Below, piece after piece: positions 29,815 to 40,902 of a stretch of 64,000 bases of DNA. The stretch lies in NCBI GenBank assembly GCA_024195265.1, contig JAJLRJ010000006.1:18412641-18476640 (forward strand). The letters run 5' to 3'. Every line of letters begins with the position of its first letter. The stretch's first letter is position 1. A program made the translations under genes and the position numbers. The stretch comes from Dendrophyllia cribrosa (lineage: Eukaryota > Cnidaria > Anthozoa > Scleractinia > Dendrophylliidae). Under the pieces are notes generated by a model that saw only the letters and a program-made list of their open reading frames with translations, was not told the DNA's origin and searched no databases.

Positions 29815-31740
29815 GCTTAGCCTAACAGCGGCGCCCTCTGAAGACCCTATGAACAAGCTTAACTAAGATGAAACTTAACTAATAGGTGAAAGGTCGGAAG
29901 CACAAGAATTAAGATTAATATTGACGACCGGGCTATTTTTCAATTTTAGCAATTCTCAAAAACAGTATTACCCGACCGTCTGCACAGTACATTTAGACCG
30001 TACAAAAGTTCACAAAAACAACTTTTTCTCCGTCTAGAATAACTATTACGACTACTGTTAAAAAAGACAGTTGTAGCTTGTCAAAAAATGCCTGAGAAAC
30101 TGATTTGGAAATAAAAATTGCCAAAAATACAAACATATTTGCATACGGCCACGCGAGTGAAGTTAGAACTATAATAAAATTCAAGTCTTGTTTTGTTTAC
30201 ATAAAATCGCTTTTCAACCTATGTAATGAATGAACAAACACATAAAAATGGACAACACAATCTTCTTTCGATAAATTTTATTCAAATCTCCATTAGTTTA
30301 TGTTGAAAAGCAAAACGGAAAACGCGCATCGAGGCCGAGCCGTGTCTTCGATGAAATTCAAGAAATTAATACAACTGAATTTAAGCTACACGTTTAAAAA
30401 CAATTCTCCAAAACTAACGAGAACACATTAACAAAAACTCAATCACAGATTGATATCTAGATAAATTTCCATCGAAAAATGTAATTTGTTTTACCTTTAA
30501 GTCCCTCCGGCGACTACTGTGCTTGGAAATTCTTTAAATCTCCGCTTTGGTACTGAAATCCGTAAAACGAACCCATCTCTCGCATTGCTAAAAACGTATA
30601 TAGTTCCTCGAAGCAAGATTTTATCCCAGAAAGCTCTTCTTTTTCCACTAAAGCGGCTCCTGAGTATCCCTTAATTAGCATCCCTGTCTTGAGTAGCAAA
30701 CCACGAAAAAATGCAGGAAAATAACGACTTTAATTTAAACCGTTTTCTCCGCTCAGTAAACACAGCAAAACATCAAAGTGTTTTCCCAGCTGACGTGACA
30801 TTCGGCCGTGTAACCGTGCGAAAAAAAAGCCTCGCTTTGGTTTCAACATGACGTCGTACGCGCATATTTTGCGACGTCATACGCGCCCGCGAGCTAGTCC
30901 TCCGCTAAGATCCCGGATGTTGTGTGGCGTCATACGCGCATGCGCGCTAGCCTTGCGCGACACACATCTCCGACACACATGTTTTTGTTGCAGACAGCGC
31001 CCGCGAAACATTCCGCTAGCCATGACCATGAAAAATGAGGGCATAGGTTCTATGAGTATGGGGCTCCGCAGCCGGGCCTTCGGCCCGGCTAGGCTCCGCT
31101 AAAACTAGTTCGGCTGTGCCTTCATTTCCGAAAAAAGTTTAACCTGTCTCAAAACAGGAACTCAGCTTGTCGAATATCTTCTTGGCTTTCCGTTCGCATT
31201 ACCTCGAAGCGGCTGACTTTACTAAGAATTTTCATGCATTCCGTGGAAAATTACGGTAAAGGAAATTACATTTTGAAATGTAAATTTACTTTGTAAGAAA
31301 CATTTCATTGATTATTTCTTTTATATGTTATCAATAGTTTTAATTTTTGTGAAATATTTAGAAAGCTCGGCCACATTCGGTCGAGCGATTGTACAAGAAA
31401 TTCGCTTGCGTGGACAATTTCCTAGATGCGTTATAATGTAATGCGTTTTGCTTTTGAGAGAAATCTGATAGATATTTGAATAAAACTTTTGACTGTAAGA
31501 ACTTGTTGTCCTTTTTCTTGTGTTTGTCATTCAAGAATTGGTCTGGAAAGCAATCTTTTGTAAACAAAACCAGATTTATATTTCGCAGCTCAAATTTAAT
31601 TTGCATCGCAAAATTCAAAATGTCTCCATAATTTTTGATATTTTGACTTTCAAGTTAGTTTTTCAGGATTTTTTGGTACACCACTGATGTTTTGCATTCG
31701 AAAATCATTCAAACTAATTATTCTAGACGGAGATGTTGTT
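29815..31740 (-). repeat. Dispersed repeat with exon-like frame, copy 1
   Basis: Bases 29815 to about 30850 match 58590-59695 in inverted orientation, ending at a gttaggc(t/c)(t/c)agcct motif. A further diverged partial copy of its inner part occupies about 31440-31700. Contains the exon-like frame at 30502-30685. Confidence 0.7.
30502..30699 (-). pseudogene. Exon-like frame inside dispersed repeat (copy 1)
   Basis: Encodes a peptide (LIKGYSGAALVEKEELSGIK...) nearly identical to the one at 58812-59010. Both copies are bounded by acceptor-like caagacag and donor-like AAAG/GTAAAA, suggesting a captured exon or an element-encoded exon. The frame has no ATG at its beginning (TTG). Not recognised as a known domain. 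Confidence 0.4.
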
Positions 31741-31984
31741 TCTCAAGTCTGTGTTCGCGAGTGATCCACGCGTGCCGCTAGGGTAATTTGAGTAGCGGTT
31801 ATGCGTGACAAGTACGGAATTTTGGCGCTCATTGCTCAGACGTCAGTTTCGCGGAGGCCCCAGTGGTGGCGCCGCGAAACGACGTCTGTTTTCTCAGGCT
31901 AGGTAAAGGTGTTATTTGTTTTACTTATTTCGCTATAATATAAACAAAGCGTTTCGAAATATCTAGTAACAGGAATCTAGAATC

Positions 31985-33468
31985 TGGAGTCAAAAAGGGT
32001 TTCATCAAAGGAGAAGCTCTCAGACTTCTCAGAACTAACGCTTCAAAAACATTATTTGAAGAGAACATAAGTGACTTCAAAACACATCTACTTGAAAGAG
32101 GTTATGTACCAGTCAATTCCAAGACCGCCCATCCCCCCCCGGGCAAACCCCCGGGCATTTGACTTTTTTTAAAAAAAATTGTCAAATGCCCCACTATGTG
32201 GGCAGTTTATACGGTCAAATGCCCCACCGGGCAGGGCTTCACAGAGCGTCAAATGCCCCACCGTCCGGGCAAGGAGGGATTAAAGTAACTAGTTACAGTG
32301 GATTTCAGCTTACTTTGGCCGCGCCATTTGCCAAGTTCGTTGGGAAATTTGATACTACGTTGCGAAGTTGTCAATTACATTTGTCAGTTTGCCAATCAAA
32401 TTGCAAACTTTGAAACGCAGTTGGCAACTTCGGTGCCAACGAAGCCTGTATCGGTAAAGTCTGAAGTTGTTCTTAAACGCTATTTGCGAAGTCAAAACAA
32501 TTTTTAGCCGATCTGGATGGTTTTCTTTAACATTATTTTTGTAGACTTGCCAAGACAAATCTATAAACTGGTGCTGTTCGGATTGTTTTCGAGGTGAGAT
32601 CACGTACGCTGTAAGATGCATGCCGCTATTTCAGTTGTGGTTTTGAATTCGACCAAAATATAAATCGTATATTATCTTTCATGTTCACTTTAAATATCTT
32701 GCAATCTTTGCTTGTGCTGTTGTCTGTTGTTTATATATCTCTTAGCTAGATTTAGTTTCAGCGAAAAAAATAGAACGATATTGCAACTTAGTTATACTCC
32801 GCTGCAGTTTTAATAGTTATACTGTCTGTCTGATTTTAAGGCCAAAAAATGATAACAGAAACATCGAACAGAGACATTTCTCAGGTTTCATAACCATTGT
32901 GCTTTATTAATTTATTAAAGAATCATGATGAAAGATAAATCGAGCAAATTCAATGAATCATGCTGCCACTCATGGCGACGGAATATTATAAAATATGACT
33001 ATTAAATTTTTAATACCTTGCGACCGCTGACCAACGTTTTTGTTGAAGTCAAATGCCCGCCCCGTCGGGCCTCGTTTCATGTCAAATGCCCCACTATGCG
33101 GAGCTAACCTCTCGTCAAATGCCCGGGGTATGCCCGGGGGGGGGGGGGGATGGGCGGTCTTGGAATTGACTGGTACATTACCCAGAGAAGTTTGTTCAAA
33201 GGGTCCTCTCAGAAGTGACTTTTGAAGACAGAAATAAAGCGCTCCAACAAAAACAAAAAGAAGACAAGAAAATCCTGCCTTTTGTAACGAAATATTATCT
33301 ATCGGTGCCTAACTTAAAACAGATCCTCATGAAACACTAGCACCTTATAAAACAGCAGCCATTACTATAAAACGAAATATACGAAGAACTAGACCGCCCC
33401 TTATATCATACAAAAGGGAACGTACTCTAAAAGATATACTCGTACGAGCTGACCTTCTTAAAGGCTAA
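31985..33468 (+). pseudogene. Penelope-like reverse transcriptase C-terminal remnant, split by an insertion
   Basis: Reading left of the insertion gives KKGFIKGEALRLLRTN and a following helical block; right of it come QILMKH and PLISYKRERTLKDILVRADL. These are hallmark motifs of the thumb/C-terminal region of Penelope-like or closely related RTs. Several stops and frameshifts are present in the right part. A MITE sits at 32105-33177. Confidence 0.7.
32105..33177. mobile_element. MITE with TTA duplication and GTCAAATGCCC subterminal repeats
   Basis: 1073 bp. Ends TGTACCAGTCAATTCCAAGA and complement, flanked by TTA (32102-32104, 33178-33180). The reading frame of the interrupted Penelope gene supports the empty site. 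At least six copies of GTCAAATGCCC lie near the two ends (32155-32260 and 33048-33125), plus C/G runs. A 3-bp TWA target suggests PIF/Harbinger. The centre has gttgc/ttgcc-rich repeats and no transposase. Confidence 0.75.
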
Positions 33469-33480
33469 AACACGCACGTG

Positions 33481-34802
33481 GGAGTCGCGTACATGGCATG
33501 CATGTTACTCTTTATTACACTTTAAACTCGAATAAAATACACATTGAGCCACAAATTTATTGACAACAGCGGCGTTGATTAACAATAAACTATCAATAAA
33601 AACAACTCAATCGGCAATGGTCACGCTTTCGTCACGCTGTTTAGTGGCTGCGCAAATCATCTTGTTCTTTTCTATTATTTTTTCTTTTAAATTTAAAATT
33701 TTTCTGTAACTGTTATCGAATGTTACCCTAAAAACAAGATATAATGAAAATCGCTCCTTTTTTATTTAGTGTAAAATTATAAGCAGCATTCCACTTAAAT
33801 TTAGTGATTTTTCTTTTCACTCCTCACTTTCGGAACAGCCGGTTTTGAACAATATTAGTTATAGAGCACTTGGATTTCTGCATCGATTTTTTAAAAAGTC
33901 CTGTTTAATTTCAGATTTAAAAACATGTAGGTTTAGCATGAAACCAACAAGGGTAAAAGAAATTACAATTTACTCTTTGTAATATTTTCTGAATTCTTAT
34001 GTTTCCATGGAAAGGTATATTATAATAACTATATTGAAATTTGTCAGAATTTTATCATTTATTTTGTACATGCCATTTTTGACAACAAAAAATGTAAAAA
34101 GAGAACATTGATCTGAGACTCCTCACTGACTTTTGTAAATGAAATTTAGTTCATTTTATATCTTTTTCTAAATATCTTAATGTACGGAAAAATATTACAA
34201 TTATTTATTTTTCGGTTAATTTCTATTAAACCGTTTTTTGTTAATTGTTTGTTTTGTTGGTTTTAGTGTTGTTTTTAATTATGTTTATAGTTGCATCTTT
34301 ATGTCTCGGCGCAACCTGATGTTAAACTGTAAACAAAGTCCAAGGCCAACTTTTCCACTCTTGTGTGTTGTGAAATGTACGGTGTGAATTGTGATTGCTT
34401 ATTGCAGTACACCGCACATTATCATCGCGAGTGATGATGGTTTTTGAAACTTCAAGTGGCACGTTCAAGTGCAATTTCCTGATCCTGACAGAATCTCCAG
34501 CCGCTCCAGCCGGTTTATAAAACGCGTTGAAGCATCACAAAGGTCAGTTCTATACGCACGGCAAATACGTATGGCTGACGCTAACGACGCTACACAGCTG
34601 ATGAATTTTAACAAAAATTGTCTCTGCAAGTTTTTAATAACTCCCTTCGCACACTACAATCATTTTATACCACAACAAAGTAAAATATCTTCGTTCTAAC
34701 AGTAATTTAATTCGAATTTCCCAAAATAAACAGCATATTAATATAATCTAAGCAGTACTGAGCTAGTCACGACATGTTATCAAGTAGACTGTTTATTCAG
34801 GT
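33481..34802. other. AT-rich noncoding stretch
   Basis: No gene, structured repeat or terminal inverted repeat recognised. Only short frames without family resemblance. Confidence 0.5.
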
Positions 34803-36020
34803 GATTCTGATGATATTCGATTCTATAAAAAGTTAAAACATTCTTTATAAAGTTACTCAGCAAGTGTGTAGAATTCATGTGACTATGATACAACTTTTAT
34901 ATAAAAACAGCCTTACGTTGTGGTTGTACTTTTTGATGAAGATGTTTTTTCGAAGACACTCATAACTGCCATAAGTGGAAACTGAAGTTGCCGTGTGTTA
35001 TAGCCTTGCTGGTTTTGACAGTGATATGCGTGAGTTGGCAAGTCGTTTCAGTTCGCAGTTCATCAGTTCTTTCGCAACACGTTAAGCTTTTAAAATATCA
35101 AGGAGATATCTTTAGACCAGACAACTCTACTTTACAACCGACCCAGGCCATTCTATCCAGCATTTACAAAGACAAAATGTTTTTTAAAATATCGTAAAAT
35201 CTTGGATAGTCGTCAGACTCTCTTCAGTACTGTGTCACATTTACTTAACATATTTGTTTTTCGAACGAAAATATTGAAATAACTTACTGTTGCCAAGTCA
35301 ATAATATTCCGAATGTTAAATATATATGATTAATATGTTTAGAGGTTGGACCAGATTCGTCTTCGTTGTGCATTAGTCATGCGAAACCATCAAGAGCCCA
35401 TATAAACCAGGACGTGGTTCTGATGACATTCGATTCTATATAAAGTTAAAACATTCTTTATAAAGTTACTCAGCAAGTGTGTAGAATTCATGTGACTATG
35501 ATACAACTTTTATATAAAAACAGCCTTACGTTGTGGTTGTTCTTTTTGATGAAGATGTTTTTTCGAAGACACTCAGAACTGCCATAAGTGGAAACTGAAG
35601 TTGTCGTGTGTTATAGCCTTGCTGGTTTTGACAGTGATATGCGTGAGTTGGCAAGTCGTTTCAGTCCGCAGTTCATCAGTTCTTTCGCAACACGTTAAGC
35701 TTTTAAAATGTAAAGGAGATATCTTTAGACCAGACAACTCTACTTTACAACCGACCCAGGCCATTCTATCAGCATATGAAAGCTTACAAAGACAAGGTGT
35801 TTTTTAAAATATCGTAAAATCTTGGGCAGTTGTCAGACACTCTTCAGTATTGTGTCATTACTGTTACCAAGTCAATAATATTCCAAATGTTAAATATATA
35901 TGATTAATATGTTTAGAGGTGGGCCCAGATTAATCTTCGTTGTGCATTAGTCACGTTCATCCATCTTAAGCTTCCGGGTTTGATGATGCGAAACCATCAA
36001 GAGCCCATATAAACCAGGCC
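34803..36020 (+). repeat. Tandem duplication of about 0.6 kb with membrane-anchor exon-like frames
   Basis: Units start at about 34803 and 35416 and share ttatataaaaacagccttac, the exon-like frame and a 3' block ending ccatcaagagcccatataaa. Each unit encodes a peptide with a signal-anchor (VIALLVLTVICVSW) followed by about 35 residues (35 kb copies at 34985-35197 and 35598-35807). Neither has an ATG where the frame begins (TTG). Likely duplicated relics of the first exon of a type II membrane protein such as a Golgi enzyme; family not identified. Confidence 0.5.
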
Positions 36021-36178
36021 CGTAAATTCAGTAAATCAGAGCAAGCTTTCGGTTTCGCAGCCAGTATGGAATTTCGTCTTGCCTTTGCATGTAAATGAAC
36101 AAAATCTTTAAAAGTGTTTTGAATGCATTCCGCCACAAGTTGACAATATAAATATTGTCCTCTGAAAGTAAGGTAGTT

Positions 36179-36475
36179 TTATCTGCCTCCATAACGATAC
36201 GCTTGTAGCCAGAGCCTGTCTCCTTCGCTCAAATTCTGCGGTCCAGAGAAATGAGAAGCACCTGAAGAAAATGATCGAGTTGTTTTGTTCTTTTCTTTAG
36301 AAAGACGACATGACTGTTGTTGATTTAAGGGCATACACTGAGACACGCTAGCACTGCCATTTTGAACATATCCTTTCCTTCTATCTCGAGTTTGTTGTCG
36401 TTTTCTTGTAAGGAAAATAAAATGAAAACATCCTCCAGACAAAAAGAGAGCAACTAAGATTCCTACTTTAGACAT
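36179..36475 (-). CDS. Small type II membrane-like protein or exon (98 aa), uncertain
   Basis: From ATG at 36475 to the TAA at 36179-36181. N-terminal hydrophobic anchor (about residues 3-21) followed by a basic, glutamine/serine-rich tail. No splice donor in frame before the stop. Could be a small gene or a relic; no family recognised. Confidence 0.3.
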   Translation of the reverse strand: MSKVGILVALFLSGGCFHFIFLTRKRQQTRDRRKGYVQNGSASVSQCMPLNQQQSCRLSKEKNKTTRSFSSGASHFSGPQNLSEGDRLWLQAYRYGGR

Positions 36476-36580
36476 TTTGCTTGGATTGTGTGAGGCTGGG
36501 TATCTTGTACCAACTCGCAACTTTACAATCGATAAATATCTAAGAAAGTGGGCAGACGAAAAACACTTCGCGGACGTCAG

Positions 36581-36760
36581 TTAACGCGAGTGCAGACCGA
36601 TTTTGAAATCTTGAGGCTCTTTAAACAGCTTTTCATAGCTTTGTTTGAGCCTGTTCTTCAGTTTGTCAGGATATCCGTAGTAGTCGTAGTGGGATGTCGA
36701 GAAACCTGTAGTAAACATGTTTACAAGTTCATGATGCATTGGAGTCGTTACCTCGATTGT
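36581..36760 (-). pseudogene. Possible terminal exon of an unidentified gene
   Basis: Minus-strand frame reading HHELVNMFTTGFSTSHYDYY, then a charged helical part ending GLHSR and TAA at 36581-36583. Composition looks like genuine protein, but no upstream exon was found nearby and the acceptor is uncertain. Confidence 0.3.
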
Positions 36761-36899
36761 CACCTCACACAAATGAAAGGTCGACCACAAGCTCTCCAAA
36801 CAAAAGAATCATAGTTTCCTGTGGAAAGCGCTATTGGTTAATATTGTTATAGAATACCGCGTGTGGCGTGTACGTGTTATCATGTCCTCTTCCGTGTAA

Positions 36900-37848
36900 G
36901 CTCCACAAAAAAAACAAAAAAACAGCTCCACAGAAACGGCGTTTCTTCAGCGTTTCCGACCGTAAGCATGTAAATAATATATAATATTTGAAGACGCTAG
37001 TGTCAATTTGTTGGTGATTTATGTTACGGTAAATAGTATCTCAAAATTTCTTTCTCTATTTTTGTTTAATTTGCCCCGTTTCTGTGAACTAATGCGATGA
37101 AAACGAAGATAATTTTCAACATCTAAACCCACTAAGACACTAAATAATTTCGACCTGACAAAAGCATATGTTAAGCTTTATGTTTGGTATATGCTAACGT
37201 AGCTGAACGTATTGAGGATATTCAGCAAGATTTCCGTATAACCCCATTATAAAAGAAAACAATGGCCAAAACAATAGACTTCCTTTGGGAATAGCATACA
37301 TTATATTAAAAAACATTCTATGTTCTATTTATGCTTTGTTTCTTGCTGGTGCCATGTTATATACATGTATTCCAGACTAATATTTCAATGTAAGAAATTT
37401 CATGGTCGATGTAAATACTAAGTGTCTTCAATGACGAAACATTGAATAAACATTTCTCAAGTGCAAAGTATTCTGGAAATGTTTTTTTTATTTTCATTTC
37501 TATTATTTTTAATTACTATAGAACGCATAGTAGAGAATTGATTTCTTTTTGCCATTGTTAGAGCTGTTAATTAAGATGTTTGTTATCCGTTGAATATTGA
37601 CATGTTTACTGTGCCGATGTAAATTATGTGAATGCACGTGCATTAACTATGCGTGTGGAAGTATGTATAACAAGAACTCTGCGAGTACTATGATTGGGCT
37701 GTTAAGGATATCTTCACTCCTTTTACTTCAAACTCTTCGAACTCTTCAAGAGAACTAACTTCAGTCAATACACACGTCCCACATGGACCATTCATTCATT
37801 CTGATCTCTACTATGTGAATCAAACACTTTGAATACACCATCCCTTGT
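36900..37848. other. AT-rich noncoding stretch
   Basis: No gene or repeat family recognised. Confidence 0.5.
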
Positions 37849-37879
37849 CTAAAAAATAGCGACTGTATAAATTATTATT

Positions 37880-38257
37880 GTCAAAATAAATGACTTATAA
37901 TTATCACGTAATAACGATTCATAAGCCTCAAACAAAGGTAAACAGCTCTCTTCTATTATACTGTCATTTAAATAATGTACATTTCCATAATAACTTTCAC
38001 TATACTCTAATAAATTGAAAGTTAACTCTCCCAGTACAAACAACATCAGGAACTTCAGTTAACATAAGGCATTCTTTTTGTGTTAAATTAGAAAGATAAG
38101 TATACAACTCATTACCAAAATTCGTAATTTCAACAAGATCTGACGCACATGTTATCATGCGACTAAAATTATACAATATAGCTGTTAAACTCATCGCTAC
38201 ACACTGACTACCCGCATTAGAACCAAAAAACACTATTTCCTTGGCTATAAGGAGCAC
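37880..38257 (-). pseudogene. Cysteine-protease-like (OTU / herpes-tegument type) transposon protein fragment
   Basis: Two overlapping minus-strand frames (38257-38000 and 38046-37849) read as one protein interrupted by a frameshift. The pattern NAGSQCVAMSLTAIL, then ITNFGNELYTYL and a LTEVPDVV block resembles the catalytic-cysteine start of the OTU-like/tegument protease domains found in large animal transposons. No catalytic histidine is assignable. Homology is by eye only. Confidence 0.35.
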
Positions 38258-39057
38258 AAATAGTTTTAGACGAATCTACACCAAATGGACCAGGATTGTT
38301 TTGTTTTGTTTTGTTTGGGACAAATGCATTGATATAAGACTCCAAGTGATACCAAGGGTAAGACACACAAAACCCCTTCCCCCCTTCCTCGCGCGCCCTT
38401 TGCGTTCTCGCGCGCCTCGATTCTCCCCCTTTCCCTTCGAACGCTTGCCACGCAGGCTACTGAGCCGTTAGAAACGAAGCATATAAAACCAAGCGGTAAA
38501 GTGGTCCATGGCCAAAAAAGACAGGTTTCAATGATGGTGAAAAGAAACGATAATCTGTCCATTGCGGCTCTACTGAAAGGATGCGTTTATTAATGCTGTT
38601 TATGCGGCCGCAGGTAGTAATAGTAAAGTTTATACCCGTTGGACGAATACTCGAAAGTAAGCAGCTCTCTAATTTATCCAATTGCAGCCTATATACTCTC
38701 CAAACTTCACAATATATACTGAGTATCCCTCAGAATATAGACTCAAAGACAGAATTTTTGCTCAAAAATAAATTCGCGTTGTCATCTTCAGGACCTTTTG
38801 TTCTGCTTTGCTTGTATGAACGCGTGTCGATAAACGGCACAGTAACAGTTTATTCCCATAATACTAAATGTATACAGGTAGATTTTTAATAATTAAATGA
38901 AAATTGGGAGGAAGACTAAAGAAACCCTTGCGGACTTTTACAAAGTTGTCTCCCTTTAAGTTAAGATTTATCTAAAAATATTCATCCGGTATCAGACGTT
39001 GGCGTTTGCTTATATAATTGTAATTAATTGTTAGGTAATATAAATACGGTTGTTTAG

Positions 39058-39465
39058 CCCGGGGGGAGGGGGGTACTCCGCAATGTTTTAGGTGGGGGTG
39101 TTTCGCTGGGACCTAAGAACCTCTACCCCATCTCAGACCTAAAATTTCTATTTTCGCTACCCCATGTCAGACCAAACAGTTAAATATTATGGTAAAAGGC
39201 TCTTTATACAAAAAAGGGGTTTGTTTACACAAATTGACAGAATTAGGCGTCAAACCCATACACGCTCATTGAATCGAGTGAAACTTCCACAGGCACGGTT
39301 CCAGATGAAAAATGTACCGGAAAAAAAAATGACAAAACATTTAATTCGAAAATTGAACGGAAAAAGTATCCCATCTCAGACCTAGAAGGTCAAAAACCCG
39401 ACCCCATCCAGCGGCACATACCCGTATAGCTTATATATGGGAGACCCCCCCCCCCCCCCACCGGG
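39058..39465. mobile_element. GC-homopolymer-ended repeat, copy 2
   Basis: Begins cccggggggaggggggtact and ends tatatatgggagac followed by a C-run and ccggg. Contains the family's ccagcggcacatacccgtat block. The middle is tandem variants of cccatctcagacc. Target duplication not clear. Confidence 0.65.
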
Positions 39466-39866
39466 TTTTTTTTTAGCTACTGCTAATTAGTATAAAGTTT
39501 ACACGGCAGTTAATTTGGGATAATACAGATCATTTGGAACCTATTTACGCATCTCTTTTCAAGCTAGCGATGCAAACACCTAAGTCATATAAGAAGAATA
39601 CAAAAAAATATACTTTTCTCTTTGCCTCTGGGCACAAGTCATGAAATGTTTTCTTATCGCTTGAGGGCTAATAGATTCGAATTTCACCGTGCAGCCTCGT
39701 CACATAATTTGTTGAATTTTAAGTCAAAATTTACATTTCTTGAATCAGTTTTTCACTCCCTAATGTAACATTACCTTGTATTTATTGTATTTGAAGCCCG
39801 CAAAACGTTCAAATCACGTTTACCGCTGATTTCACCGATTTTTCATATCCAAAACACATCACGCTC

Positions 39867-40292
39867 CCGGAGGGGGGAGGGGGGTACTTGACCAATATTT
39901 GGGTATAGGGGTGCCGCTGAGGGTCTGAGACCCTGACTCTGTTTAGGACAAAAACGAAACGAAAATACGTACCCTGTGTAGAACAACACCCTCTATTTTA
40001 GGACTCTGTCTAGGACACGACTCGTGCGTGGTTATTAATCTGAAGTTTAAAAAATAGTAGACGGATCTGAAACGAAAACGACTTCACCTTCGCATGAATA
40101 TGCCAATCACGACAAGGGAAGTCACCACAAGCGCTACGTTAACTGGAACCATACCCTGTTTAGGACAGATTCAGACCCTGTTTAGGAGAGACTCGCGTTG
40201 AATTATATACCTTCAGGACAAAAATGCCAAAAACCATACCCTGTCCAGCGGCACGTCCCCGTATAGGTCACATAAGGGAGTACCCCCCCGGG
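39867..40292. mobile_element. GC-homopolymer-ended repeat, copy 3, 8-bp TCACGCTC duplication
   Basis: Flanked by TCACGCTC at 39859-39866 and 40293-40300. Starts CCGGAGGGGGGAGGGGGG and ends GGGAGTACCCCCCCGGG. The middle has tandem variants of accctgtttaggaca. The 8-bp duplication fits hAT-type transposition. Confidence 0.8.
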
Positions 40293-40733
40293 TCACGCTC
40301 ATACAAAGCCTTTGAGCCGACAGCAAACTTTGTCTGAGTCACGTACCCCTTCTTTTACAAAATACTAATAAGCTTATAACATGTAAGCCATAACATCTTT
40401 AACAAATGCATTACAAGTTCTCTCAATAAATGCCACTTCATTTTTTCCTGTGTAAAACAAATACTAATATAAGCATCCTTGACATGACCTCGGTCAAAGT
40501 GATTGTTGACATAAAGATCATGTTCTATTTCTCATTTAATTAAAATTGAAGTTTTCCAGCCTGTGTCATTCAAAATTGATTATGCTTTTAGCAGCAAATC
40601 TTATCACTGAAAGAACAATGAACGATAGAAGAAAATCACGTTTCATTAATGTTCCATGTACAATGTAATTGCTCACCTCAAATTCTCTCTTCTCACTCTT
40701 CGGGGCGTTATGTTATCAAATAAACCATAAGTC

Positions 40734-40902
40734 CAGGGGCGGATCCAGGGGGGGTGAAATAGGTGAATTTTCACCCCCCTTTTTCTGAGACCCTTTATTT
40801 CTTTTTTCTAAAGTATTTCTCAAATAAATAATATTTTATTTCTCTGATATCTTTTTTGAGGTGAATTTAACCCCCCATTTCAAAATCCTGGATCCGCCCC
40901 TG
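40734..40902. mobile_element. Short MITE with CAGGGGCGGATCCAG ends
   Basis: 169 bp. Perfect inverted ends CAGGGGCGGATCCAG / CTGGATCCGCCCCTG with aagtc on both flanks. Internal complementarity (gtgaattttcacccccc and gaggtgaatttaacccccc). Noncoding. Confidence 0.7.

Larger units (their letters stand above)
21912..31903. mobile_element. Candidate 10-kb composite element with about 200-bp inverted ends
   Basis: Left end TAGCCTGAGAAAACA and right end TGTTTTCTCAGGCTA open imperfect inverted repeats of about 200 bp (shared gtttcgcggcgccacc and cctccgcgaaactgacgtct blocks). Flanks read ggtaaagat (left) and ggtaaaggt (right), a possible 9-bp target duplication with one mismatch, as in Mutator-like elements. 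The interior is a nest of other repeats. It could also be two independent copies in opposite orientation. Confidence 0.5.

Noticed and set aside
38241..38889. Frames at 38241-38471 and 38581-38889
   Set aside because: Low-complexity C-rich or hydrophobic composition, no homology by eye, no splice context.
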